This document shows positions 41,374-49,043 of a stretch of DNA of 64,000 nucleotides, one piece after another. This DNA is from Aldehydirespirator sp965221215 (GTDB taxonomy: Bacteria > Actinomycetota > Acidimicrobiia > Acidimicrobiales > Aldehydirespiratoraceae). The first letter of the stretch is position 1. Each line of letters starts with the position of its first letter. The stretch covers positions 682,001 to 746,000 of the forward strand of contig OZ244872.1 in the NCBI GenBank assembly GCA_965221215.1. Reading direction: 5' to 3'. Below the pieces are notes generated by a model. That model was not told the DNA's origin, did not search any database, and saw nothing but the letters and a program-made list of their open reading frames with translations. A program made the position numbers and the translations under genes.

Positions 41374-42939
41374 GTGCCGGACCGACCCTCAACGCCGTCG
41401 AAGTCGCGGCTCAGGCGCACTTGGCCGCAGCGGCTGGTGATCGTGGCCAGCCTCGTGGTGATCGTCGCCGCGGTGGCGTCGGCGGAGACCGTCAATTACG
41501 TCGACGAGGTCTGGGAGGAGTACCAGCCGGTGCAGTTCCCCGAGACCGTCCAGTACGGCCGCGAGCTGCTGCGCCCCGACACCGAGCCGGGCGAGCCCGT
41601 CAATTTCCTGGTGGTCGGCACCGACAGCAGCATCGACGTCCGCCCGGACGCCGACGCCGACGGCGGGGTCGGCGGGCGGGCCCTGGCCGACGTGATCATG
41701 CTGATTCGCCTCGACCCCGCTGCGAAGTCGGCGTGGGTGCTGTCGATCCCGCGGGATCTGTGGGCCGAGATCCCCGGCGCGCAGGACCACAAGATCAACT
41801 CTGCCCTGCTCATCGGCGGCGCCCCGCTGCTGGTGGAGACGGTCCGATCCATGTTCGGTGTGGAGATCAACCACTACATCGAGATGGACTTCACCGGGTT
41901 CGAGCAGGTGGTGGACTCGCTGGGAGGGGTGCCGGTCTGGTTCCCCCACCCGGCCCGCGACCCCAAGTCTGACCTGAACATTGAGACTCCGGGCTGCCAT
42001 GTTCTCACCGGCGAGCAGGCCCTGCAGTATGTGCGCAGCCGCACCTACACCGAGCTCATCGACGGGCGGTGGCGCATCACCGGCGGCAACGACTTCACCC
42101 GGATCGCCCGCCAGCAGGACTTCTTGGTGCTGGCCCTCGATCGGGCCATCAGCCGCGGGGCCAGGAACCCGACCACCATTGTCAGCATGATCGACGCGGG
42201 GGCCGCCTTCGTGGCTTTCGACCAGGACTTGACCCTGGGCGAGCTGGTGTCGCTGGCCCAGGACTTCTCGGACTTCAACCCCGAGAACCTGCAGCGCCAG
42301 AGCCTGGAGGTGTACACGCTGTTCTGGCCCGACGGCCGCTACAAGGGCGAGGCGGCCTACCAGCGGGCCAACGAGAGCGTCCTCGACGTGTTCCGGGGAG
42401 TGGCGGATGCGACCAGCCCCTCGGAGGTTTCGTTGCGGGTGGCGGGGTTCAACCAGTTCAAACGCACCGACGCGGTTGCGGCGCTCACCGGTGAGGGCTT
42501 CGAGGTGGTGGAGTCGCTCAGCGCCGGGGCTATTCCCGAGACCGTCGTGCTGCACGGCCCCGACGACGCCGAGGCCGCCCTGACGGTGGCCCGCTACCTC
42601 GATCCGGTGCCCTACGTGGTGGAGGACGACGATGTCGCCGGAGTGACGGTGGTGCTCGGCGCCGACTACCGGGGGGTGCTGTTCCTGGCCCAGCAGCCCC
42701 TGAGCGTGGTGCGCGACCAGGTGGAGGGCCGGGGCTTTCCCGAGGTCCTGCCCGACCCGGCATCGGGCTTCGCACCGGCTGCGGCCCCTGCGGCAGCGCA
42801 ACAGGGATCGGCCGGTGTGGGCGCGTCGGCCGAGGGCCGGATGGAACCCGCAGTCTTCGTTGTGGCCCAGCCGGCCGAGGACGATCCAGAGCCGGTCTCC
42901 ATCCTGGGGCGCCCACCCCCCGGCGAGTCCTGTGGCTGA
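41374..42939 (+). CDS. LytR-CpsA-Psr family protein with LytR C-terminal domain
   Basis: 521 aa membrane-anchored phosphotransferase that attaches lipid-linked glycans to peptidoglycan. One N-terminal helix (about residues 22-40), an LCP domain (about 75-260; NFLVVGTDSS, DVIMLIRLDPAAKSAWVLSIPRDLW with the catalytic Arg-Asp, KINSALLIGG, LTGEQALQYVRSRT) and a C-terminal LytR_C domain (about 340-440; VSLRVAGFNQFKRTDAVAALTGEGFEV). A Pro/Ala-rich tail ends the protein. It is the likely last step for the polymer built by this region. Overlaps ugd by 8 bp. Confidence 0.93.
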   Translation: MPDRPSTPSKSRLRRTWPQRLVIVASLVVIVAAVASAETVNYVDEVWEEYQPVQFPETVQYGRELLRPDTEPGEPVNFLVVGTDSSIDVRPDADADGGVGGRALADVIMLIRLDPAAKSAWVLSIPRDLWAEIPGAQDHKINSALLIGGAPLLVETVRSMFGVEINHYIEMDFTGFEQVVDSLGGVPVWFPHPARDPKSDLNIETPGCHVLTGEQALQYVRSRTYTELIDGRWRITGGNDFTRIARQQDFLVLALDRAISRGARNPTTIVSMIDAGAAFVAFDQDLTLGELVSLAQDFSDFNPENLQRQSLEVYTLFWPDGRYKGEAAYQRANESVLDVFRGVADATSPSEVSLRVAGFNQFKRTDAVAALTGEGFEVVESLSAGAIPETVVLHGPDDAEAALTVARYLDPVPYVVEDDDVAGVTVVLGADYRGVLFLAQQPLSVVRDQVEGRGFPEVLPDPASGFAPAAAPAAAQQGSAGVGASAEGRMEPAVFVVAQPAEDDPEPVSILGRPPPGESCG

Positions 42940-44341
42940 CCCCGACCGGCCCGACATGGCCAACTCAGGTTCGGCCCTGCCAGAGAGCCCTTTGGCTGAC
43001 CGCGAGGGGCCGGCGATGCGTCCCGACGTTGATGGCGAGGTGGCTGACAGCGAAGGGCGGGACACGGTCCCCGGTGCCGCGGTGGCGGTAGTTGGGGCCG
43101 GCTACGTGGGCCTCACCACTGCGGCGTGCCTGGCCCACCTGGGCCACCGCGTGGTGTGTACCGACATCGACGAGCCTCGGATCACCGCACTGCAGCGCGG
43201 GGAGGTGCCCATCCGCGAGCCGGGGCTGGATGAGCTGGTCGCCGCCGGGCTCGACTCGGGCCGGCTCGCTTTCACCGGCAGCTCCGCCGAGGCGGCCTCG
43301 GGCGCCGACTTCGTCTTCTTGTGCGTGCCCACTCCGACCGGCCCCGACGGCGGCGCCGACCTCAGCTTCCTGGAAGCCGCTATCAACGAGATAGGCGAGA
43401 GTCTGCGGCCCGCCGCGGTGGTGGTGAACAAGTCCACCGCCCCTCCGGGCACCGCCCGCTTCCTGGAGCGGGTGCTGACCCTAGGACGAAATGACGTGGC
43501 GGTGGTGTCCAATCCCGAGTTTCTGCGGCAGGGCTCCGCCGTCGGCGACTTCCTCAACCCCGACCGGGTGGTGGTGGGCGCCGCCGACACTGCCGCGGCC
43601 GAGCGGGTCGCCGAGCTCTACGCCGGCATCGACGCACCCGTGCTGATCACCGATGCGGCCTCGGCCGAGACGGTCAAGTACGCGGCCAATGCCTTTCTGT
43701 CGATGAAGCTGACGTACGCCAACGCGGTGGCCGCGCTGTGCGAAACGGTGGGCGCCGACGTGAGCGACGTGCTGTCGGGAATGGGCCAGGACCGGCGCAT
43801 CGGCCGCGACTACCTGAGGCCCGGACCGGGATGGGGCGGCTCGTGCCTCCCCAAGGACACCCGGGCCCTGATCGGCGCGGCGGCGGAGGCCGGCTACGAC
43901 TTCGCGCTGCTGCGCGGCGTGGTGGAGGCCAACGAGGCCCAGTTCGCCCGGATCGTCGACAAGGTCGCGTCCAGGGTGGCGCTGCCGGGAGCCCGCATCG
44001 CGCTGCTCGGTCTGGCCTTCAAGGCCGGAACCGACGATCTGCGCTGCTCGCCGGCGGTGGAGATCGCCCGGAGGCTGGTCGCAGCTGGGGCGGAGGTGCG
44101 AGCCTACGATCCGGCCGTCGGTGCCGCCGAGGCCGGCATCACCGTGGCCGCCGACGCCTACGAGGCCTGCGAGGGCGCGGCGGCGCTGGTGGTGGCCACC
44201 GAGTGGGACGAGTTCAAGCATCTCGACTTCGACCGGGTGGCACAGCTCATGGCCGAACGCCACGTAATCGACGCCCGCAACCTGTTGGACCGCGACCAAC
44301 TCGAGCGCCAAGGCTTCACCTACACCGGCATAGGCCGGTGA
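42932..44341 (+). CDS. ugd: UDP-glucose/GDP-mannose dehydrogenase family protein
   Basis: Nucleotide-sugar dehydrogenase making UDP-glucuronate (or a related uronate) with two NAD+. Rossmann motif GAGYVGLTTAACLAHLGH, catalytic GWGGSCLPKDT with the nucleophilic Cys, central-helix ETVKYAANAFLSMKLTYANAV, and GLAFKAGTDDLRCSPAVEI near the C-terminus. 469 aa from GTG 42932; ATG 42956 and ATG 43016 are in frame, and the first 45 or so residues are low-complexity, so the true start may be later. The product feeds glycosyltransferases in the region. Confidence 0.92.
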   Translation: MADPDRPDMANSGSALPESPLADREGPAMRPDVDGEVADSEGRDTVPGAAVAVVGAGYVGLTTAACLAHLGHRVVCTDIDEPRITALQRGEVPIREPGLDELVAAGLDSGRLAFTGSSAEAASGADFVFLCVPTPTGPDGGADLSFLEAAINEIGESLRPAAVVVNKSTAPPGTARFLERVLTLGRNDVAVVSNPEFLRQGSAVGDFLNPDRVVVGAADTAAAERVAELYAGIDAPVLITDAASAETVKYAANAFLSMKLTYANAVAALCETVGADVSDVLSGMGQDRRIGRDYLRPGPGWGGSCLPKDTRALIGAAAEAGYDFALLRGVVEANEAQFARIVDKVASRVALPGARIALLGLAFKAGTDDLRCSPAVEIARRLVAAGAEVRAYDPAVGAAEAGITVAADAYEACEGAAALVVATEWDEFKHLDFDRVAQLMAERHVIDARNLLDRDQLERQGFTYTGIGR

Positions 44342-44405
44342 GCGCACCGACAGTCCGCTCAAGCGGTCCTGGCATCGTGAGCACCGGGGATTTGCGGGGC
44401 GGCGA

Positions 44406-44411
44406 TAGCGT
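44406..44411 (+). promoter_or_regulatory. -10 element TAGCGT, leaderless start at 44420
   Basis: TAGCGT, 8 nt, then GTG 44420. Confidence 0.6.
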
Positions 44412-44419
44412 GGCGGGCC

Positions 44420-45172
44420 GTGGCCAAGGCTAGTTCGTCGAAGAAGGTCCAGCGGGCCGCCCGGGCGGCGGCTTCGTCGAAGGGGGGGCGCGAGCGGCGC
44501 GAGATCGGCTTTCCGCTGGCGCTGGCGGTGGTGGTGATCCTCGGGGTGGCCCTGGTGGTGTTCGCCCGGTCGTCGCGCACGCCGGCGGCGTCGCCGCGGG
44601 TGGGCAACGACCACTGGCACTCGGCCTACGGCGTCTACGACTGCGACCGGTTCCTTCCCGCCTTCACCAGCGCCGCCGATCCCGACGGCATCCATTCCCA
44701 CCAGGACGGCGTGGTCCACATCCACCCGTGGAACAGCTCAGCCGCCGGCGATCAGGCCAACCTCGACGTGTTCTTCGAGGCCATGGGGGCCAGGGTCACC
44801 GACGACGAGATCAGCGGTCCCGGCATCGGCGTGCTGGAGGCCGGCTCGGACTGCAACGGCGAGCCGACCGTGATCCGGGCGGTGCGCTTCTCCCGGATCG
44901 ATCCCGACGCCCTCGCCGATGCCGCCGGCGATCCGGTCAGCACGCTCACCGAGCTCTACGAGGCGACCGACACCTACAGCGACGACTTCGGCGACGTGCG
45001 CCTGCTCGGCGACCTGGAGGCGTTCACGTTCGCCCGCGTCCCGGTCGGCGCCGATGTCCCGCCGCCGCCCGAGGACCGGCTCCAGACCGCCCTGGGGGCC
45101 TCGGCCGGAAATCTGCTCTCCACCGGGCCCGAGACCGACCTCGACCCGACCGACGCCCCGCCTGAAGAATAA
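44420..45172 (+). CDS. Membrane-anchored His-motif protein of unknown function
   Basis: 250 aa. A basic N-terminus and one membrane helix (about residues 29-48, FPLALAVVVILGVALVVFA) precede an exported domain. It begins HWHSAYGVYDCDRF and continues IHSHQDGVVHIHPWN, so six His lie within about 45 residues; a second Cys follows in SDCNGEPT. The HxHxDGxxHxH element also occurs in the two cupredoxin proteins at 50459 and 52264. Metal binding outside the membrane is a reasonable inference; no function is known to me. The C-terminal 40 residues are Pro/acidic-rich. Placed between ugd and a nucleotidyltransferase. Confidence 0.75.
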   Translation: MAKASSSKKVQRAARAAASSKGGRERREIGFPLALAVVVILGVALVVFARSSRTPAASPRVGNDHWHSAYGVYDCDRFLPAFTSAADPDGIHSHQDGVVHIHPWNSSAAGDQANLDVFFEAMGARVTDDEISGPGIGVLEAGSDCNGEPTVIRAVRFSRIDPDALADAAGDPVSTLTELYEATDTYSDDFGDVRLLGDLEAFTFARVPVGADVPPPPEDRLQTALGASAGNLLSTGPETDLDPTDAPPEE

Positions 45173-45195
45173 GAGCGAGGCGGGGGCGGCTCCGG

Positions 45196-46206
45196 GTGCA
45201 GGCGATCCTGCTGGTCGGGGGCTTCGGCACCCGGCTGCGGCCGCTGACGCTCACCACCCCCAAGCAGATGCTGCCGGTGCTGCACCGGCCCATGATCGAG
45301 CATGTCGTGTCGGCGCTGGCCCGCCACGGGGTCGACCGGGTGGTGCTGGCCCTGGGCTACGGCGACGAGGCGTTCCGGGCCGCCTATCCCGACGGCCGCT
45401 GCGCGGGGGTGGAGCTGTGCTGCGCAGTGGAGTCCGAGCCGCTCGACACCGCCGGCGCGATCCGCTTCGCCCACACCGCCGCCGGCATGGACGATTCGGC
45501 GGACCCGTTCCTGGTGGCCAACGGCGACGTGATCACCGACCTCGATGTGGGCGAGATGCTGCGCCTGCACCGCACGGCCCGCGCCGAGGCCACCGTCCAC
45601 CTGATCGAGGTGGACGACCCGTCGCGCTACGGCGTGGTGGTGAGCGACCCCGACGGGCGGGTCGGCGCCTTCGTGGAGAAACCGCCGCCGCCCGCGCCGA
45701 GCCGCTGGATCAACGCAGGCACCTACCTGATGGAGCCGTCGGTGATCGGGCGGATCGACGCCGGGCGCCGGGTCTCGGTGGAGCGGGAGGTCTTCCCGGC
45801 CATGGCCGCCGCCGGCACGCTGTGGGCGCTCAGGCACAACACCTATTGGATCGACGCCGGCACTCCCGAGACTTATCTGCAGGCCCAGCTCGACCTGCTC
45901 GACGGCCGGCGGGGTCCGGCGCCGGCCGGGGTGTCGCCCGAGGCGGTGCTGGGGGCGGGGGCGGTGATCGAGCGCAGCGTGGTGATGGCCGGCGCTGCCG
46001 TGGGGGAGGACTCGGTGGTGAGGGGCTCCGCCGTCGGCGCCGACGCGGTGATCGAGGCGGGAGCGCAGGTGCTGGACTCGGTGGTGGGGCGGGCCGCCAC
46101 GGTCGGACGGGGCGCCCGGGTGACGAACCGAACCCTGGTGGGCGAGGGCGCCGCAGTGGCCCCTGGGCAGGCCCTGTCCGGTGCCAGGGTTCCCGAGGCG
46201 GCCTGA
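45196..46206 (+). CDS. NDP-sugar nucleotidyltransferase (glucose/mannose-1-phosphate type)
   Basis: 336 aa enzyme that makes an activated sugar from a sugar-1-phosphate and NTP. The nucleotide loop LLVGGFGTRLRPLTLTTPKQMLPV, NGDVITDLD metal site, RYGVVVSDPDGRV, EKPPPP and WINAGTYLMEP are intact. The C-terminal third is a left-handed beta-helix of hexapeptide repeats (AVIERSVVMAGAAVGEDSVV). This architecture fits GDP-mannose pyrophosphorylase or the glucose-1-phosphate enzymes; base preference cannot be read. GTG 45196. The stop overlaps the galE start (TGATG). Confidence 0.9.
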   Translation: MQAILLVGGFGTRLRPLTLTTPKQMLPVLHRPMIEHVVSALARHGVDRVVLALGYGDEAFRAAYPDGRCAGVELCCAVESEPLDTAGAIRFAHTAAGMDDSADPFLVANGDVITDLDVGEMLRLHRTARAEATVHLIEVDDPSRYGVVVSDPDGRVGAFVEKPPPPAPSRWINAGTYLMEPSVIGRIDAGRRVSVEREVFPAMAAAGTLWALRHNTYWIDAGTPETYLQAQLDLLDGRRGPAPAGVSPEAVLGAGAVIERSVVMAGAAVGEDSVVRGSAVGADAVIEAGAQVLDSVVGRAATVGRGARVTNRTLVGEGAAVAPGQALSGARVPEAA

Positions 46207-47219
46207 TGGCCACGCTCGTCACCGGCGGCGCCGGATACGTCGGCAGCCACACGGTGGCAGCGCTGCGCGAGGCCGGCCGCGAGGTGGTGATCCTCGACGA
46301 CTTCTCCAACGCCCACCCCCGCACCGTCGACGCGCTCGGGGCCATCGTCGGCCGGCGACCCGCGGTGGTGGAGGGCGACGCCGGCGATCGGGCCGTCCTC
46401 GAAGCGGTGTTCGGCGAGCATCGGGTCGACTCGGTGGTGCATCTCGCCGCCCGCAAGAGCGTGGCCGAGTCGGTCGCCGACCCGCTCGGCTACTACCGCA
46501 GCAACCTCGGCTCGGTGATCGAGCTGGCCGCTGCGGCGCTCAGGCGGGGGGTAGAGCGGCTCGTGTTCAGCTCCTCCGCGGCGGTCTACGGGACACCGGC
46601 CGCGACGCCGGTCTCGGAGGACTCGCCGACCGTCCCGGAGAGTCCCTACGGCGAGACCAAGCTGATGGGCGAGCGCATCCTGGCCCACGCCGCGGCGGCG
46701 TCGGAGCTGACCGCGGTGATGCTGCGATACTTCAATCCGGTGGGCGCCCACCCCTCGGGGCTGATCGGGGAGGACCCGTCGGGTGAGCCGTCCAATCTCG
46801 TGCCCCGGATCATGCAGGTCGCCGCCGGCCGTCGAGACCGGCTGGAAGTGTTCGGCGCCGACTACGCCACCGCCGACGGCACCGCGGTGCGCGACTACGT
46901 GCATGTCATGGACCTGGCCGAGGGCCATGTGGCCGCCCTCGACGCCGACATCTCCCCAGCCCGCAGCCGGGTCTACAACCTGGGCGCCGGCTCGGGTGCC
47001 ACCGTGCTGCAGGTTCTGGCCGCTGCCGCCGAGGCGACCGGCCGCCCGATCCCTCATGAGTTGGCCGAACGACGACCAGGCGACGTCGAGGCCACCTGGG
47101 CCGACTGCACCCGAGCCAGAACTGAACTCGGCTGGCAAGCCCGCAGAAGCCTGCACGAGATGCTGGCCGACCACTGGCGCTTCGCCCGCTCGCATCAGGG
47201 GGCCAGTGGTGCGTCGTGA
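46206..47219 (+). CDS. galE: UDP-glucose 4-epimerase
   Basis: 337 aa extended short-chain dehydrogenase/reductase. NAD loop VTGGAGYVGSHT, VVHLAARKSVAESV, catalytic SSSAAVYG Ser and YGETK (Tyr-x3-Lys), MLRYFNPVGAHPSG, and RDYVHVMDLAEGHVAAL are all typical of GalE. It interconverts UDP-Glc and UDP-Gal for glycan synthesis. ATG 46206 shares a base with the stop of the previous gene, so the two are coupled. A frame open back to 44919 is noise. Confidence 0.95.
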   Translation: MATLVTGGAGYVGSHTVAALREAGREVVILDDFSNAHPRTVDALGAIVGRRPAVVEGDAGDRAVLEAVFGEHRVDSVVHLAARKSVAESVADPLGYYRSNLGSVIELAAAALRRGVERLVFSSSAAVYGTPAATPVSEDSPTVPESPYGETKLMGERILAHAAAASELTAVMLRYFNPVGAHPSGLIGEDPSGEPSNLVPRIMQVAAGRRDRLEVFGADYATADGTAVRDYVHVMDLAEGHVAALDADISPARSRVYNLGAGSGATVLQVLAAAAEATGRPIPHELAERRPGDVEATWADCTRARTELGWQARRSLHEMLADHWRFARSHQGASGAS

Positions 47220-47292
47220 GCACAACTGCGGAACGCGGCAGTCATCGTGCCCTTGAACGGGTTGCGCCGCCAGACCAGCGGTGGACCCGTAG

Positions 47293-47321
47293 TTGAACGC
47301 GTGCAGTGGGTCGGATAGGGT
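47293..47321 (+). promoter_or_regulatory. Promoter TTGAAC-N17-TAGGGT of the collagen-like gene
   Basis: -35 TTGAAC (47293-47298), 17-bp spacer, -10 TAGGGT (47316-47321). Unlike most genes here it gives a leader of about 67 nt, ending in the ribosome site GGGAGGTTGGAG before ATG 47395. Confidence 0.65.
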
Positions 47322-47394
47322 CGCCCTCGCGCCTGCAGCCGTCGGAGCTGCTGCATCATGTCTGATCTGATCCCCTCGGGAGGTTGGAGCCACA

Positions 47395-47546
47395 ATGACG
47401 CAACACCAGGTCGGCTTTAGCGGCGAGTTTGCAAGCGGTTGTAGCCCCGCCGGTGGTCCGGCCGCCGGCGGCGCCGGGCTCTTCCGCGCGCGGGGGGGGG
47501 GGGGGCGATTGCCGCCCTGCCACGGCGCCGTCTCGGCGAGTGTCTG
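47395..47546 (+). other. 5' part of the collagen-like gene, out of frame across the G tract
   Basis: ATG 47395 has the only good ribosome site. It encodes MTQHQVGFSGEF and about 25 more residues, then enters the G14 run. In this sequence the frame is then wrong for the lipoprotein. Adding one G or losing two would join it to ALPRRRLGECLVVVALLAAFGC, which supplies the Arg-rich n-region a signal peptide needs. So this segment is the true N-terminus in the ON state. Confidence 0.6.
47492..47505 (+). repeat. Homopolymeric tract of 14 G (candidate phase-variation switch)
   Basis: Fourteen consecutive G between the translation start at 47395 and the lipoprotein signal peptide. Length changes of +1 or -2 restore a continuous frame. 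Confidence 0.75.
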
Positions 47547-49043
47547 GTGGTTGTGGCCTTGCTGGCTGCGTTCGGTTGCGGCGGCGGAGGCAGTGGCAGC
47601 GCGACCGTAGCGGCCCCCACCGCCCAGATACCGGCTGAGGAAGCCCCTTCCACCACCAGTGCTGAGCCCGTAGCCGCGCCGACCGAAGAGGCTGAGCCGG
47701 GCGATGCAGGGGCATACGACGAGAGCGACGCGCTCGTTGCCGCGCCTGAGACCACGCTGCCCGAGCCGAGTCCTGAGATCACGCTGCCCGAGCCGAGTCC
47801 TGAGATCACGCTGCCCGAGCCGAGTCCTGAGACCACGCTGCCCGAGCCGAGCGCAGAGGATGAGGTCGCAGGCTCGGAATCCGCAGAGGCGACGACTGAA
47901 GCCCCGGGGGCCGACGACGGCGCAACCGACGAGATGCCCTCCGACTCGGTGGTGCTCGTCCAGCAGGAGGACCTGACCGGCCCGCCCGGCCCGAAGGGCG
48001 ATACCGGACCACCAGGCCCGCGTGGCCCCGCGGGGGCAACCGGTCCCGAGGGACCGGCGGGCGAGCAGGGCGACACTGGCCCCACAGGACCCGCGGGCGA
48101 GCAGGGCGACACCGGTCCTGGGGGACCGCCCGGCCCGAAGGGCGATACCGGCCCGCCGGGTCCGCCCGGACCGCGCGGTTTCAGCGGCGGCGGCGGTGGA
48201 GCAACCGGCCCGCCGGGCCCACCAGGCAGCGCAGGCCCGCCTGGCCCGCCTGGCTCAACGGGTCCGTCGGGCGGCGCTGGTCCGCCCGGTCCGCAGGGTC
48301 CGCCGGGTCCGCAGGGCGGCGACGGCAGCGCTGGTCCGCCCGGTCCGGCCGGCACTTCAGTTCAGGGTCCGCCCGGTCCGGCCGGCCCTCCCGGTCCGCC
48401 TGGTCCGCAAGGTACGTCCGGATCGGCTGAGGGTCCGCCCGGTCCGCCGGGTCCGCAGGGCGGCGACGGCAGCGCTGGTCCGCCCGGTCCGCCTGGTCCG
48501 TCCGGCAATTCAGTTCAGGGTCCGCCCGGTCCGCCCGGTCCGGCCGGCGCTTCAGTTCAGGGTCCGCCCGGTCCGCCCGGCCCTCCCGGTCCGCCGGGTC
48601 CGCAAGGGGGTGGCGGTCCGCCTGGTCCGGGAGGACCGATAGGTGGTTCAGGGCCGCCGGGTCCGCCGGGTCCGCAAGGGGATGGCGGTCCGCCTGGTCC
48701 GCCGGGTCCGAGGGGTCCGCAGGGTGCTGACGGCAGCAGTGGTCCGCCGGGTTCGTTGGGTCCGCCTGGTCCGCCGGGTCCTACAGGTCCGCCGGGCCCC
48801 CCCGGTCCCGCTGGATCATCATTGTTCAACCACCTCGGGAACATTCCGGGCATGCCGTTCTTGGCGGCACCACAAGTCCCTCATGGACCGCTGGAGATCT
48901 TCTTCGGCGAGGATCCCCCCGCTGAGTCCGAGCAATTGGTCGATGGGATGGTGCACATCACCAAGTCGGAGTCTGGATGCAGGCTGTACGAGTACGCCCT
49001 GGGCGCATGGGTGGCGCGATTCTCCTTCGCATGCACCGACTGA
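47547..49043 (+). CDS. Collagen-like (GXY repeat) lipoprotein, main part
   Basis: From GTG 47547, 498 aa; the real start is probably ATG 47395 across the G tract. Signal/lipobox LLAAFGC, then an Ala/Glu/Pro-rich stalk with four 9-residue repeats (ETTLPEPSP type). A collagen-like domain of about 280 residues follows, nearly all Gly-Pro-Pro or Gly-Pro-Gln triplets. The C-terminal 70 residues form a non-collagen head with a Cys pair (SGCRLYEY, FACTD). It should be a lipid-anchored surface fibre. The gene overlaps the second collagen gene by 13 bp. Confidence 0.88.
   Translation: MVVALLAAFGCGGGGSGSATVAAPTAQIPAEEAPSTTSAEPVAAPTEEAEPGDAGAYDESDALVAAPETTLPEPSPEITLPEPSPEITLPEPSPETTLPEPSAEDEVAGSESAEATTEAPGADDGATDEMPSDSVVLVQQEDLTGPPGPKGDTGPPGPRGPAGATGPEGPAGEQGDTGPTGPAGEQGDTGPGGPPGPKGDTGPPGPPGPRGFSGGGGGATGPPGPPGSAGPPGPPGSTGPSGGAGPPGPQGPPGPQGGDGSAGPPGPAGTSVQGPPGPAGPPGPPGPQGTSGSAEGPPGPPGPQGGDGSAGPPGPPGPSGNSVQGPPGPPGPAGASVQGPPGPPGPPGPPGPQGGGGPPGPGGPIGGSGPPGPPGPQGDGGPPGPPGPRGPQGADGSSGPPGSLGPPGPPGPTGPPGPPGPAGSSLFNHLGNIPGMPFLAAPQVPHGPLEIFFGEDPPAESEQLVDGMVHITKSESGCRLYEYALGAWVARFSFACTD
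47748..47855. repeat. Four 27-bp tandem repeats in the collagen-protein stalk
   Basis: Units start at 47748, 47775, 47802 and 47829 and encode E(T/I)TLPEPS repeats, differing by a few bases. Confidence 0.9.

Noticed and set aside
44919..47219. One 766-codon gene covering the nucleotidyltransferase and GalE
   Set aside because: Only the part from ATG 46206 codes (GalE); upstream it is an out-of-frame reading of the nucleotidyltransferase and the His-motif protein genes.
47220..47394. Small RNA or riboswitch in the leader of the collagen gene
   Set aside because: Apart from the promoter and ribosome site I see no conserved fold; the leader after the -10 box is only about 67 nt.
48022..48642. 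Arg/Val-rich open frames inside the collagen genes
   Set aside because: Frame-shifted readings of GGTCCGCCC-type triplets; repetitive DNA keeps several frames open.
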